Part shown: positions 18,874-27,477 of the stretch, one piece after another
Layout of the letters: each line of letters begins with the position of its first letter
Position numbering within the stretch: the first letter of the stretch is position 1
From: Allopusillimonas ginsengisoli
Lineage (GTDB): Bacteria; Pseudomonadota; Gammaproteobacteria; Burkholderiales; Burkholderiaceae_B
NCBI RefSeq assembly: GCF_004153455.1
Contig: NZ_SDQE01000001.1
Span: 558,001-622,000 of the forward strand
DNA: 64,000 bases
Direction: 5' to 3'
Made by a program: the position numbers and the translations under genes
Notes under the pieces: generated by a model
Told to the model about the DNA's origin: nothing
What the model saw: the letters and a program-made list of their open reading frames with translations, nothing else
Database searches by the model: none

Positions 18874-19683
18874 TCAGGCCCGTTTTTGCTGGGCATAGCC
18901 CTTGAGAACTTCTTCGCGCAGCACGTTCCAGATGGCCTGGTGCAGCTCCACGAAACGGGGATTGGTTCGTACTTCGGCCACATCGCGCGGCCGGGGCAGA
19001 TCGATCAGGAATTCGCCGATGGGATGCGTGGCAGGGCCGGCAGACAGCACAACCACGCGGTCGCTCATGGCAATGGCTTCATCGAGATCGTGCGTGATGA
19101 ACAGCACGGCCTTGCGACTGGCCATCCACAGTTCCAGGACTTCATTCTCCATCAATTGCCGGGTTTGGACGTCAAGCGCAGAAAACGGCTCGTCCATGAG
19201 AATGATGTCGGGATCGCGGATGAGCGTCTGTGCAAGCATGGCACGCTTGCGCATGCCGCCAGACATCTGGTGCGGGTAGCGGTTTTCGAAACCGCCGAGC
19301 CCGACACGGCGCAGCCAGTCCATGCCTTTTTCACGTGCCTGAGCGGCAGGCACGCCTGCAAATTCGAGGCCTGCCGTCACATTGGACAGCGCATCCCGCC
19401 AAGGCATCAGGGCTTCGCCCTGAAACATATAGCCTGCACGGGCATTTACGCCTTTGAGCGTTTGGCCAAAGACACGTATCGTGCCTGACGATGGGGCCAG
19501 CAAGCCCGCCCCCACGTTCAATAGTGTCGATTTTCCGCAGCCGGTGGGGCCGACTACGGAAACAAACTCTCCTGGCGCGATCGCGAGGCTCGCCTCCTTG
19601 ACGGCGGTGTAGCTTTTGCCACCGCCCTCGTTGGAGGCGAACGTGCAGGTAATGTTATCGAGAGAAAGTGCTGCTTCAGGCAT
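18874..19683 (-). CDS. ABC transporter ATP-binding protein, NitT/TauT family
   Basis: Energy-coupling ATPase of 269 residues. The motifs are Walker A GPTGCGKSTLLNVGAG, Q-loop GYMFQGEALMPW, signature MSGGMRKRAMLAQTL, Walker B IILMDEPFSALD and H-loop FITHDLDEA. The ATG at 19683 overlaps the end of the binding-protein gene by 8 bases; a longer frame to 19785 lies inside that gene and is rejected as the start. The signature SGGMRKR rather than SGGQQQR is a frequent NitT/TauT variant. It acts with the downstream permease and upstream binding protein. Confidence 0.93.
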   Translation of the reverse strand: MPEAALSLDNITCTFASNEGGGKSYTAVKEASLAIAPGEFVSVVGPTGCGKSTLLNVGAGLLAPSSGTIRVFGQTLKGVNARAGYMFQGEALMPWRDALSNVTAGLEFAGVPAAQAREKGMDWLRRVGLGGFENRYPHQMSGGMRKRAMLAQTLIRDPDIILMDEPFSALDVQTRQLMENEVLELWMASRKAVLFITHDLDEAIAMSDRVVVLSAGPATHPIGEFLIDLPRPRDVAEVRTNPRFVELHQAIWNVLREEVLKGYAQQKRA

Positions 19684-20716
19684 TGGGGTATTTCTGATTG
19701 GCCTTGATGACAAAATCGTTGGTCCAGACCTTGGAAATATCGATCTTGTCTTTGGGGAAGTTGGCAACGAACGCAGCCAGCGCATTCAGCGCGGTTTGCG
19801 GACCATCGTCGGGCACCATGCCATCCTTGGACAAAGCTTCCATATTGCCCTGGAGCGCCAGCTTGTAGAGCTCGATGTCTCCCAGCAGATAGCCCTCTGG
19901 AACAACCTTGGCAATCTCGTCCGGGCTATTGGCGTGTATCCATTTATCCGCCCGCACAATGGCATTGGCCAGCGCCTGGGCCGTATTGGGGTTGGCGTCG
20001 ATGAATTTCTGCGAGGTATACAGGCAGCCCGACGGCATGTTGCCGCCAAAAATATCCTTGGTGTCCTTGATGGTGCGGGTATCGGCAATGACCTGGATCG
20101 CATCTTCCTTGAGCAGCGTACTGATCACGGGATCAAGGTTGGCGATCGCGTCGATCTGGCCTGTGCGCATCGCCGTGATGGCACCCGCACCCGCGCCCAC
20201 GCCAATATAGGACACATCCGTTGGCTTGAGACCGTGCTTGTCCAGGAAGAAGCTGGCCATCATATTGGTCGACGAACCTGGCGCCGTTACGCCGATTTTC
20301 TTGCCTTTGAGATCAGCCGGCGACTTGTAGTCCGCCATGGTCTTGTTGGAGACCGCCAGCACAATCATGGGCGCTGCGCCCTGCTGGGCGAAGGCGCGGT
20401 AGAACTGGCCTTTGGACTGCAATGTAATCGTATGCTCGAACGCGCCGGAAACGACGTCTGCACTTCCTCCGACCACTGCCTGCAGTGCCTTGGAGCCACC
20501 TGCAAAATCGATGATCTTGGCTTCCAGGCCCTCGTCCTTGAAATAGCCATTGATATTGGCGATAGACAAAGGCAGATAATAAATCAGTGCCTGGCCACCT
20601 ACGGCGATGCTGACATCTTTCTTTTCAAGCTGCTGGGCCCGCGTCAGAGCGGGAGCGAACGTGGCTGCGCCAGCTACGCCTGCCATCTTGAGCAGGTCGC
20701 GTCTAGAAAGGGACAT
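19676..20716 (-). CDS. ABC transporter substrate-binding protein, NitT/TauT (SsuA/THI5-like) family
   Basis: Periplasmic binding protein of 346 residues. The N-terminus carries a twin-arginine-like signal (SRRDLLKMAGVAGAATFAPA), implying Tat export. The mature part is a type 2 periplasmic fold of the NMT1/SsuA-like group: LPLSIANINGYFKDEGLEA, a ligand-pocket GGSADVVSGAFEHTI, then KIGVTAPGSSTNMMASFFL. The gene has a strong ribosome binding site (AGGAGA eight bases before ATG) and opens a three-gene importer operon. The ligand is undetermined; sulfonate-, nitrate- and aromatic-binding members share this pattern. Confidence 0.9.
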   Translation of the reverse strand: MSLSRRDLLKMAGVAGAATFAPALTRAQQLEKKDVSIAVGGQALIYYLPLSIANINGYFKDEGLEAKIIDFAGGSKALQAVVGGSADVVSGAFEHTITLQSKGQFYRAFAQQGAAPMIVLAVSNKTMADYKSPADLKGKKIGVTAPGSSTNMMASFFLDKHGLKPTDVSYIGVGAGAGAITAMRTGQIDAIANLDPVISTLLKEDAIQVIADTRTIKDTKDIFGGNMPSGCLYTSQKFIDANPNTAQALANAIVRADKWIHANSPDEIAKVVPEGYLLGDIELYKLALQGNMEALSKDGMVPDDGPQTALNALAAFVANFPKDKIDISKVWTNDFVIKANQKYPNA

Positions 20717-20806
20717 GGGATATCTCCTGATGGATGTTGTTTTGCTTTGTAATAGTACTGTAGAAATAACCTGCGGCCATAGGGACTTGCACCATGCGCA
20801 GCGATC

Positions 20807-21418
20807 TCAGGACGTGCTGCGCCGTTCCATCAAAGCCCAGGCAATTGTCCCGGCATCCACATATTCAAGCTCGCTGCCTGCAGGTACACCCCGTGCCAAA
20901 CGGCTGACTTTCAGCCCCCGTTCGCGCAACAACTCGGACAGGTAATGCGCTGTGGTCTCGCCCTCTGCCGTAAAGTTGGTGGCCAGTATGACTTCGCGCA
21001 CCTCGCCATCGCAGGCGCGCGCGATCAGCCGATCAAACTGTAGTTCTCGCGGGCCCACGCCCTCAAGCGGCGCCAGTCGGCCCATCAATACATAATACAG
21101 ACCACGATAGCCATGGCTGGACTCGATCATATTCTGATCGGATGGCGTTTCGACGATGCACAGCAAGGAGCCATCGCGCTTGGGATTGGCGCAAGTCGGA
21201 CAGATATCTTCTTCTGAAAACCCATTGCAGCGGCTGCAATGGCGCAGATCCTTAACCGCCGAGGCCAACGCGCGGCTGAGCTGGTCCGCACCCCGCGTAT
21301 CGTGCTGCATCAGATGGTAGGCCATGCGCCGGGCCGAGCGGACACCTACTCCCGGCAAGCAGCGCAGGGATTCAATGAGTGCCTTGAGCGGCTCGGGTTC
21401 CGGAAGCGGCGTTTCCAT
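20807..21418 (-). CDS. recR: Recombination mediator protein RecR
   Basis: DNA-binding partner of RecF/RecO in gap repair. From the ATG at 21418 it is 203 residues (a TTG two codons earlier is possible). The order is helix-hairpin-helix [19 protein letters not shown], a C4 zinc finger ([16 protein letters not shown] near residues 56-71), then a Toprim domain with [14 protein letters not shown] and [16 protein letters not shown]. It follows ybaB by 7 bases in the classic dnaX-ybaB-recR arrangement on the minus strand. Confidence 0.97.
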   Translation of the reverse strand: METPLPEPEPLKALIESLRCLPGVGVRSARRMAYHLMQHDTRGADQLSRALASAVKDLRHCSRCNGFSEEDICPTCANPKRDGSLLCIVETPSDQNMIESSHGYRGLYYVLMGRLAPLEGVGPRELQFDRLIARACDGEVREVILATNFTAEGETTAHYLSELLRERGLKVSRLARGVPAGSELEYVDAGTIAWALMERRSTS

Positions 21419-21425
21419 AGACAAA

Positions 21426-21752
21426 TCAGAACGGCAGCTTCATCCCGGGAGGCAAGGGCATGCCCGCCGTGACAGAAGACATTTTTTCCTGGGAAGCGGC
21501 TTCAGCCTTGCGCAGGGCATCGTTGAACGCGGCCGCGACAAGGTCTTCGAGCATGTCTTTGTCTTCGCCCAGCAGCGTAGGATCGATGGTGACACGCTTG
21601 ACATCGTGGCGGCAGCTCATTGATACCTTCACCAGACCGCCGCCCGAGGCGCCCTCGACCATGATCTCCGCAAGCGCTTCCTGCGCTTTCTTCATGTTTT
21701 CCTGCATCTGTTGCGCCTGGCGCATCAAGCCGGCGATCTGACCTTTCATCAT
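21426..21752 (-). CDS. ybaB: YbaB/EbfC family nucleoid-associated protein
   Basis: Small dimeric DNA-binding protein that coats and bends DNA, 108 residues from the ATG at 21752 (typical length 100-110). An in-frame upstream extension to 21806 lacks family similarity. Recognisable pieces are [21 protein letters not shown], a long N-terminal helix, then the beta segment [12 protein letters not shown] and [19 protein letters not shown]. The C-terminus ends [12 protein letters not shown] as in many betaproteobacterial copies. It sits between dnaX and recR and is probably cotranscribed with both. Confidence 0.96.
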   Translation of the reverse strand: MMKGQIAGLMRQAQQMQENMKKAQEALAEIMVEGASGGGLVKVSMSCRHDVKRVTIDPTLLGEDKDMLEDLVAAAFNDALRKAEAASQEKMSSVTAGMPLPPGMKLPF

Positions 21753-21887
21753 GATGGATATTTCCTGATAAAGAAAAGAGTCCAGGGATAAACCTGGATT
21801 ATTCAAAATACCGAGCCGTCTCCGAATATCGGACCAGCCTCGGTTGGGAAGTGTATACGCACAGGATGACCGTATGCCTACCGCACA

Positions 21888-24212
21888 TCATGCCGCCCTT
21901 TCCTCGGTAGCACTGACCGATCCTGGCACCACGCGGGCGCCGAAGTTGGCGATCAGCTCTTGCACAAAGGGGTCGTTGACAACGGCCTGCTCTGCGTCTT
22001 TTTGCCGCTCTGCGCGGCGCGCCTGGGCGACAGCGTGCGCGGTTTCGTCGCCAGTGTGGCCAAACTCGACCTCAAGCTGGACGGCCGTGCCAAAGTGTTC
22101 GGACAATACCGTGCGCAGCCTGGCCTTGCCCTGGATTTCGGTCAGCGGCCGTATCGCCACCCGCAGACGAACTTGATCTCCCTGCCCGCCCAGCCATTCG
22201 CTCTGGCGGGCGAGCTCGGCCGCCAGGCCGCTCAAGGGTAGCTTGGCCGCCAGCGCAGGCCATGCCTGCGACGTCATGTCACGCAGGCGGGGAGTTTTGC
22301 TTTTTTTACGGGCAGGCGCAATGCCGGGCGGCAAAGTCGACTCGCCACCGTCTTCGCGCAGGGCGAACCCCCCTGGAATGGCATCCGCGCCGTCATCGCC
22401 GTCCGATTCTGCAGGCACGAAGCGCGCGCCATCATCGTCGTCTGGCACAAATCGGGCTTCGTCGAAATAACCTGCCTCCGGGTCGGTGGCGGGCGCCGAC
22501 TGCATAGTCTCGAAACCGTCTTCCGCCGTGGCATGGATTGCTGCGGCGGATGCCGCCGGGGCCGCTGCCGAAGCAACCGTGCGATCTGACGGCACAGCCG
22601 ACGGCGTTTCAGCGGTGTGCGCCTCGGGCGCACCGGCCTGAACACGAGCGGGCGACGCAGCGGCAGCGACATCTTGCCTGGCTGTGGCACGCGCGCTGGA
22701 TTGCGGGCGCTTTGATTCGGCCGGAGGACGGACATCGTCTTCCCACGCTGGAATATCGTCGGCGGGCGCAACAGTTGTGATTGAATCCCCGGATGCCGCG
22801 GCGGCGGCAGGCGACGGGGCCGCCATGCTGGCGGCACCTTGTCGCTGCATAATTGTGGCGGCTCGCGCTGGATCCGCCTGCCCAGTCCCAGCCGCCTTGG
22901 GCGCGCCGGCGACCGGTATGTTGGCGCTGTCAGATGACGCGCCGGTGCCACCCGCCTTGGCGGGTGCGTCTAAGGGGGGTATACCGACGGACTCCGCAGC
23001 GGGCGCCGCTGTCAGGGTTGCCGCATCCGGCGCTGGCGCCGCGCTTGCCTTGGCGGGCGTGCCTGCCTGCTCAGCCCCGGCTGCCGCGCCGTCTGCAGCC
23101 TGCCCGCCCGAAGGCGGCGGCACAGTGCCCGGCGGCACCAGCGACAACATGCGCAAACACGCCATCACGAACCCTGCATACTCATCTGGCGCGAGGGTAA
23201 GCTCGCTGCGGCTGTGCACCGCAACGGAATAAAACAGCTGTGTCTGATCCGGATGCAAGGACTGGGCAAGCGCGGCAATATCTTCGGCCAGCGGGTCGTC
23301 TGCCGACGTGGCGCCCGGAATCCGCTGTTCTATGGCGATACGCGACAGCAATATGGCCAAGTCTGCCAGTGCGCCGCTGTACGAAAGACCACGCATGGCG
23401 AGTTCGTCTGCCACAGCCAGCACCTGCGATGCACTGCCTTGTGACAGCGCCTGCAGCAAAGCAATCAGATGACGCTGATCGATGGTGCCCAACATACCGC
23501 GCACCGCTTCGCCCGACAGGTTGCCCGCACTATAGGCAATCGCCTGGTCAGTAAGGGACAGCGCATCGCGCATAGAACCCGACGCTGCCTGAGCCAGCAG
23601 ACGCAGCGCAGGGGTTTCGTACTGAATGCCTTCCTGATCCAGTACGCCTTGCAAATGGCTGACGATGGATTCTCCGGTCATTTGCTTGAGATTGAACTGC
23701 AAACAGCGAGAAAGCACCGTAACCGGGATCTTTTGAGGATCCGTCGTTGCCAGGATGAACTTGACGTGCGGCGGCGGCTCTTCAAGCGTTTTGAGCATGG
23801 CGTTGAACGCATGCCCGGTAAGCATGTGAACTTCGTCGATCATGTAGACCTTGAAGCGACCACTGCCCGGCGCATACACCGCCTGCTCCAGCAGTTGCGT
23901 CATTTCGTCGACACCGCGGTTGGACGCGGCATCGAGCTCGACATAATCCACAAAACGGCCGGAATCGATTTCGGTGCACGCGCGACAGACACCGCAAGGC
24001 GTGGCCGTGATGCCGGTTTCACAGTTGAGGGACTTGGCCAGGATGCGCGACAGCGTGGTCTTGCCAACGCCCCGCGTGCCCGTAAACAGCCAGGCATGGT
24101 GCAGACGCTGGGTGGACAAGGCGTGCGTCAGTGCGCGCACAACGTGATCCTGACCGATCAGCGTGTCGAACGACCTTGGTCGCCATTTTCGCGCAAGTAC
24201 AAGATATGTCAT
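21888..24212 (-). CDS. dnaX: DNA polymerase III subunit gamma/tau
   Basis: Clamp-loader ATPase and replisome organiser, 774 residues. Domains I-III cover about residues 1-370. The start is MTYLVLARKWRPRSFDTLIG, Walker A lies in TGTRGVGKTTLSRILAKS, the zinc module is Cys-rich (CETG..., CGVCRACTEID), and the Walker B region is YMIDEVHMLTGHAFNA with sensor TTDPQKIPVTVLSRC. An Ala/Pro-rich linker of about 250 residues follows, then the alpha-binding domain V from about residue 645 (MTSQAWPALAAKLPLSGL). An A7 run at residues 635-637 could generate a short gamma form (separate entry). ffs lies just upstream and ybaB-recR downstream. Confidence 0.97.
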   Translation of the reverse strand: MTYLVLARKWRPRSFDTLIGQDHVVRALTHALSTQRLHHAWLFTGTRGVGKTTLSRILAKSLNCETGITATPCGVCRACTEIDSGRFVDYVELDAASNRGVDEMTQLLEQAVYAPGSGRFKVYMIDEVHMLTGHAFNAMLKTLEEPPPHVKFILATTDPQKIPVTVLSRCLQFNLKQMTGESIVSHLQGVLDQEGIQYETPALRLLAQAASGSMRDALSLTDQAIAYSAGNLSGEAVRGMLGTIDQRHLIALLQALSQGSASQVLAVADELAMRGLSYSGALADLAILLSRIAIEQRIPGATSADDPLAEDIAALAQSLHPDQTQLFYSVAVHSRSELTLAPDEYAGFVMACLRMLSLVPPGTVPPPSGGQAADGAAAGAEQAGTPAKASAAPAPDAATLTAAPAAESVGIPPLDAPAKAGGTGASSDSANIPVAGAPKAAGTGQADPARAATIMQRQGAASMAAPSPAAAAASGDSITTVAPADDIPAWEDDVRPPAESKRPQSSARATARQDVAAAASPARVQAGAPEAHTAETPSAVPSDRTVASAAAPAASAAAIHATAEDGFETMQSAPATDPEAGYFDEARFVPDDDDGARFVPAESDGDDGADAIPGGFALREDGGESTLPPGIAPARKKSKTPRLRDMTSQAWPALAAKLPLSGLAAELARQSEWLGGQGDQVRLRVAIRPLTEIQGKARLRTVLSEHFGTAVQLEVEFGHTGDETAHAVAQARRAERQKDAEQAVVNDPFVQELIANFGARVVPGSVSATEERAA
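22301..22307 (-). other. A7 homopolymer in dnaX, possible slippage site for a gamma-like product
   Basis: On the coding (minus) strand the codons CGT AAA AAA AGC AAA contain seven consecutive A residues at the junction between the Pro/Ala linker and domain V. If polymerase adds one A, the next codons read K Q N S P P A then stop. If one A is dropped, they read A K L P A C V T then stop. Either product has about 645 residues and lacks only the alpha-binding domain, which is the gamma/tau relationship. A classical X-XXY-YYZ heptamer in phase is not present, so transcriptional slippage is the likelier mechanism, if any. Confidence 0.4.
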
Positions 24213-24299
24213 GCAAAAGCCTGAAACCCGAGGGTAAACGGAAAGTGTACCTGATTGGGCGCGGGCATGGGGACGCGGAAAACTACCCGCAAATGAAGA

Positions 24300-24394
24300 G
24301 GCGAGCCTTACTTCGGCACTGGCTCTGAACGACTATGGCTGCTTCGTTCCCGACCTGACCAGATTCACCGCCGAACCATGCGAAGGGGCCCGCC
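24300..24394 (-). ncRNA. ffs: Signal recognition particle RNA, small bacterial (4.5S) type
   Basis: RNA partner of Ffh in cotranslational membrane targeting. On the minus strand the conserved domain IV hairpin reads GGTCAGGTCGGGAACGAAGC at its 5' half, close to the E. coli GGTCAGGTCCGGAAGGAAGC, with GGAA-type tetraloop and the asymmetric AGC bulge. The ends pair perfectly: GGCGGGCC (24387-24394) with GGCTCGCC (24300-24307), allowing one G-U. Length is about 95 nt, as in other proteobacteria. It lies about 90 bases before dnaX. Exact ends are inferred from the terminal helix. Confidence 0.93.
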
Positions 24395-24467
24395 AAGCGA
24401 AGTTTAACAGGAGTTTGAGAATCGCGTTAAGGCGCATCGTGCACCACATTTGTATAGATGCAAAGAC

Positions 24468-24746
24468 TCAGGCGATTCCCGTTTTCACTGCCTTCTTCAG
24501 CGCTTCGTCTATTCGGGTCTGCCAGCCACGGCCGGCTCCACGAAAATGATCCACGACATCTCTGGACAGCCGAATCGTCACCAGCTCTTTTGTTGGCGCG
24601 CGTTGCGAGCCACGCTTGCCTAGACCACGCAATGTTTTCTGAACACTCTCAGGAAGCGAATCCAGTCTTTTGGCGGCCGCGAAATCCGCATCTAACAACT
24701 CACGCACTTCGCCATCGGAATCAATTAAGGGTAAGCGATTTGGCAT
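24468..24746 (-). CDS. brnA: BrnA-family antitoxin (type II toxin-antitoxin)
   Basis: 92-residue protein whose C-terminal half matches the BrnA antitoxin pattern: VTIRLSRDVVDHFRGAGRGW, then QTRIDEALKKAVKTGIA, a ribbon-helix-helix DNA-binding domain. In known systems brnT (RNase toxin) comes first and overlaps brnA. Here the upstream DNA contains only a degenerate brnT-like frame (separate entry), so this looks like an orphan antitoxin kept after toxin loss. It lies between ffs and the mod genes on the minus strand. It could still repress its own promoter or neutralise a BrnT elsewhere. Confidence 0.82.
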   Translation of the reverse strand: MPNRLPLIDSDGEVRELLDADFAAAKRLDSLPESVQKTLRGLGKRGSQRAPTKELVTIRLSRDVVDHFRGAGRGWQTRIDEALKKAVKTGIA

Positions 24747-24947
24747 ATCTTCTTGCCTCTCTACAGTTTGCTTTACGAAAGCTAATCACCCGAATGCCGT
24801 GAACAGTCGCAGACTTTTGATAGCATGGAAGGTGATCTTCATTTTTATTGTAAGTACAATAAAGTAGAATTACAACATCATGCCTCCCTCTATGCTCGTG
24901 TAGAGAGGGGCTGTAGAAGATCTCATCATGGCTTAGCCCCGCCCTCC
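24721..24947 (-). pseudogene. Degenerate BrnT toxin relic
   Basis: A minus-strand frame ending at 24721, overlapping the brnA start by 26 bases as brnT normally does, keeps a BrnT-like C-terminus: HGIRVISFRKANCREARRYA (toxins usually show IRIISARKATxxERxxY). Upstream the frame reads LSHDEIFYSPSLHEHRG, loosely like the middle of BrnT. However, it is closed by a TGA near 24950, with no N-terminal WDxxK block and no suitable start codon. I read it as a truncated, probably frameshifted toxin gene. Remote similarity only. Confidence 0.45.
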
Positions 24948-24985
24948 AAAGCGATGAAACTGAAAGGTTTCATCGCTTCGTATTT

Positions 24986-25855
24986 TCACGCCCCCATCGC
25001 CGTCACGTTCACCCCAACATCCGCTGGCGGGCCGAAGTACAGGCTGCTGGTCACCAGAGCATCCACCCCGCTGGCCGCATATTCCGCGACATTGTGCTGA
25101 CGGATACCGCCTGCGGCGAGCAGCCCCAGTGAGGGCCATTCCGCCCGCAAGAGCGGGCACCATTGCGCAAGCTGCGCGGGCTCGACCTTATCGAACTGGA
25201 TTACATCGGCGCCGCAACGAGCCGCCTCGCAGGCATCCTCATAGGTGTCGGCTTCAATCACGATTTTCTTTTCCACCAGATGAGGCCGATGAACATCCAG
25301 CGCTTTGCGCAGCTCGGCCCAACCGCCCGGCATCAGGGCCCGATGTTGGGGAAACACCAGCACCGTCTCGGACAGGCCAAGGCGATGCGGAAAGGCTCCG
25401 CCGGCCAGCGCTGCCTTCTGAACGACGCGACGCAACCCGGGCGGATGCTTGCGGGTCGTGAGTATGCCCACGCCAGGATTCGCACGGGCTGCAGCATCCA
25501 CCATAGTGCGAGTGCGTGTAGCTACCCCACAGGCGTATTCCAGCAGGTTCTGTCCTACCTTCCAGCAATCCAGCAGGGGCTGTGCGTCGCCTTGTGCCAC
25601 GACCGCCACCGTGCCCGGCTCCACCCGCTGTCCGCTGGGCAGGCAAAGCGACACTGATCCGCCGCGCTGGCGTACCATGCGCGCCACTTCCTCTGTGCAG
25701 GCCAGCGTCATGGGCTGGCGCGCCACCCAGGATATCCGGGCTGGTCTGTTGCCAACATCCAGCAGCGTACTGGTCAAATCGAAAAACCCAACGTCTTCCT
25801 CCAGCCAGGCGTCCAGCATCGACGTTTCAAAAAACAGCGGGGCATTGTTCATCAT
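24986..25855 (-). CDS. modD: ModD protein (nicotinate-nucleotide pyrophosphorylase-like)
   Basis: 289-residue homologue of NadC (quinolinate phosphoribosyltransferase fold) of the subtype found in molybdenum transport operons. It retains the fold's EEDVGFFDLTS start (about residues 19-29), the central TRTRTMVDAA and TRKHPPGLRRVVQKAALAGG (about 135-154), and LVEKKIVIEADTYEDACEA near 200. The final beta strand LLAAGGIRQHNVAEYAASG precedes the C-terminus. ModD function is not established experimentally to my knowledge; a role in a nucleotide-like Mo cofactor or phosphoribosyl transfer is speculative. It is the last gene of modA-modB-modD on the minus strand. Confidence 0.85.
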   Translation of the reverse strand: MMNNAPLFFETSMLDAWLEEDVGFFDLTSTLLDVGNRPARISWVARQPMTLACTEEVARMVRQRGGSVSLCLPSGQRVEPGTVAVVAQGDAQPLLDCWKVGQNLLEYACGVATRTRTMVDAAARANPGVGILTTRKHPPGLRRVVQKAALAGGAFPHRLGLSETVLVFPQHRALMPGGWAELRKALDVHRPHLVEKKIVIEADTYEDACEAARCGADVIQFDKVEPAQLAQWCPLLRAEWPSLGLLAAGGIRQHNVAEYAASGVDALVTSSLYFGPPADVGVNVTAMGA

Positions 25856-25870
25856 CCGTCCTCAGTGAAA

Positions 25871-26530
25871 TCAAATCGTTCCATAACGCTTGAGCAGGAA
25901 AAACGCCAGCGCAGACATGCCTACCAGCAGCAGCGACAATTGGTTCGCGCAATCGAACTGACCATCGAGCACACTGTTGTAGATCGCCAGCGACAAGGTT
26001 TCAGTGCGACCCGAAATATTGCCGCCCAGCATCAACGAAATGCCGACTTCGCCCAACGCCCGGCCGCCTGACAGAATCAAGCCCGCGGCAATGCCGCGTC
26101 GCGCCAAAGGCCATTCCACCCGCCAGAACACCGTCCAAGGGCGCTCACCCAGTGTGGCGGCCGCTTCGCGCAGACGTGCCGGGACGCCCATAAAGGCCGT
26201 TTGCACGGGCTTGACCATGAGCGGCAGGCCCGCCACAAACGCTGCGATAACCAGGCCCGGTGTGGCAAACACGAGCTCGGGCCGGAGCGCGGACGGCAAA
26301 GCCTGCATCAGCCAGCCATTGCGTCCCAATGCCACCAACAGGGCATAGCCCAGCACGATGGGAGGAAAGATCAGCGGCAACATCACCATGGCATCCAGCA
26401 CGCCCTTGCCGGAGAACGTTCGGCGGGCCATCAGCCAGCCCAGGCCCGCGCCCACCACCAACTGCAGCAGCATGCTCCACAGCAACACTTCGGCGGTCAG
26501 CCAGAGTGAGGCCTGCGCACAGTCGGCCAC
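25871..26530 (-). CDS. modB: Molybdate/tungstate-type ABC transporter permease (ModB-like)
   Basis: Inner-membrane permease of 219 residues with five to six hydrophobic helices and a GTG start at 26530. The BPD_transp_1 EAA loop reads REAAATLGERPWTVFWRVEW, and MLPLIFPPIVLGYALLVALG matches the ModB pattern LPLVLPPTVxGYYLL. It begins 3 bases after the binding-protein stop. No ATPase gene is present in this cluster, so ModC from the locus at 43550 may energise it (inference). It is divergent in sequence from the second ModB at 44290, so the two are not recent duplicates. Confidence 0.86.
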   Translation of the reverse strand: MADCAQASLWLTAEVLLWSMLLQLVVGAGLGWLMARRTFSGKGVLDAMVMLPLIFPPIVLGYALLVALGRNGWLMQALPSALRPELVFATPGLVIAAFVAGLPLMVKPVQTAFMGVPARLREAAATLGERPWTVFWRVEWPLARRGIAAGLILSGGRALGEVGISLMLGGNISGRTETLSLAIYNSVLDGQFDCANQLSLLLVGMSALAFFLLKRYGTI

Positions 26531-26533
26531 GCT

Positions 26534-27259
26534 TTAATCCAGGCCGTAGTGGCTCAATATCTCGCGCGCTGGCGCACTGGACACAAAATCAATCCAAGCC
26601 TTGACCGCCTTATCGCCCTCGTGGTTTTTCATGACCGCCATGCTGATATCGATGGGATCGTAGCAATCGGCGGGTGCCTGCACGTATCCACCGATGCGAT
26701 CGCCCTGGCCCAGCGCCTCCGTCAGATTGACGAAGCCGGCATCCATTTCACCCAGCGCCACATAAGACCCGACCTGCGGCACCGTGTCGTTTTCGACCAT
26801 TTTTCCGCCGACCTTATCTATCAAGCCCGTGCGCTGCAGGCACTGCATCGCCGCGTTGCCATAAATGGCCCGTTTCTGGTCTGGCGTCGCAAAACGCTGT
26901 ACCTTATCGCTACCCAGATCCTGTACCGACGTCAGTTTGATTGTTTTCGAATAGATCAACGCCAGCTTGCCCGAACCCAGGCGCTCATAGCGATCGGCCA
27001 GCTTCATGGGTTCCAGGAAGGCCCGGTCGCCGACCAAAAGCGCAATGTCCGGATTCTGTCGAGCCTGGGTCTCGATCTGCTTCATATGGCCAAAGCTGGC
27101 TTCAACTTTGATGTCCGACGAGGCCGGGAATTTCTGGATGAGCTCCATCAATGGTTTGCGATACCCTGATGCCGACGCAATCAGCAAGGTTTCCGCCCCC
27201 ACCGGGGCAGCGCAAGAAACGAACAGGCCAATTGCAAGCCCAAACACGCGAAGTTTCAT
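26534..27259 (-). CDS. modA: Molybdate-type ABC transporter substrate-binding protein (ModA-like)
   Basis: Periplasmic oxyanion-binding protein, 241 residues, with an N-terminal Sec signal (LAIGLFVSCAAPVGAE, cleavage near residue 23). The SBP_bac_11 fold starts LLIASASGYRKPLMELIQ. Later parts are typical of ModA: NDTVPQVGSYVALGEMDAGF (the conserved GEVDAGFVY block, here GEMDAGFVN) and an AAxxFxxFxxS-like C-terminus (VKAWIDFVSSAPAREILSHYG). It is more distant from classical ModA than the copy at 45071, so tungstate or another oxyanion is possible. A ModE-type box lies 59 bases upstream. Confidence 0.86.
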   Translation of the reverse strand: MKLRVFGLAIGLFVSCAAPVGAETLLIASASGYRKPLMELIQKFPASSDIKVEASFGHMKQIETQARQNPDIALLVGDRAFLEPMKLADRYERLGSGKLALIYSKTIKLTSVQDLGSDKVQRFATPDQKRAIYGNAAMQCLQRTGLIDKVGGKMVENDTVPQVGSYVALGEMDAGFVNLTEALGQGDRIGGYVQAPADCYDPIDISMAVMKNHEGDKAVKAWIDFVSSAPAREILSHYGLD

Positions 27260-27317
27260 GTGGGTATATTTCCTAGGGAAGCGTTATTCATATCTAAGCG
27301 CCGATACATAGCGCGGT

Positions 27318-27341
27318 CGAAATATACCTTACTATATAACG
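27318..27341. promoter_or_regulatory. Predicted ModE operator in front of modA-modB-modD
   Basis: Inverted half-sites CGAAATATA (27318-27326) and TATATAACG (27333-27341) are separated by 6 bases and match at 7 of 9 positions when one is reverse-complemented. This agrees with the ModE operator style of E. coli (CGTTATAT...ATAACG). It lies 59 bases before the modA start codon, where ModE-Mo would block transcription. The same 9-6-9 layout recurs before the second modA at 45914, and a ModE gene is in the window. Confidence 0.72.
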
Positions 27342-27477
27342 ATATGGGAAGGTAGCCGCTTGTGCCCGCCCACCGTCTGATAAGAAGCGCTGAACGACCT
27401 TCAGTTTGAAGCCCAAAGAGGCAACCCCTCTCCAGTTTTAAACCGTCCAATTTCCGGGGGCAGGTCACCTCTCCTGC

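Noticed and set aside
19616-20752. A 378-codon plus-strand frame opposite the NitT/TauT binding-protein gene
   Set aside because: Shadow frame; the minus strand gene has a strong ribosome binding site, Tat-type signal and clear family pattern.
24213-24299. Possible terminator or leader structure between ffs and dnaX
   Set aside because: Only a 4-bp stem could be found and no U-tract, so no feature is claimed.
27256-27468. A 70-codon minus-strand frame upstream of the first modA
   Set aside because: It overlaps the ModE box and promoter region and resembles nothing; probably chance.
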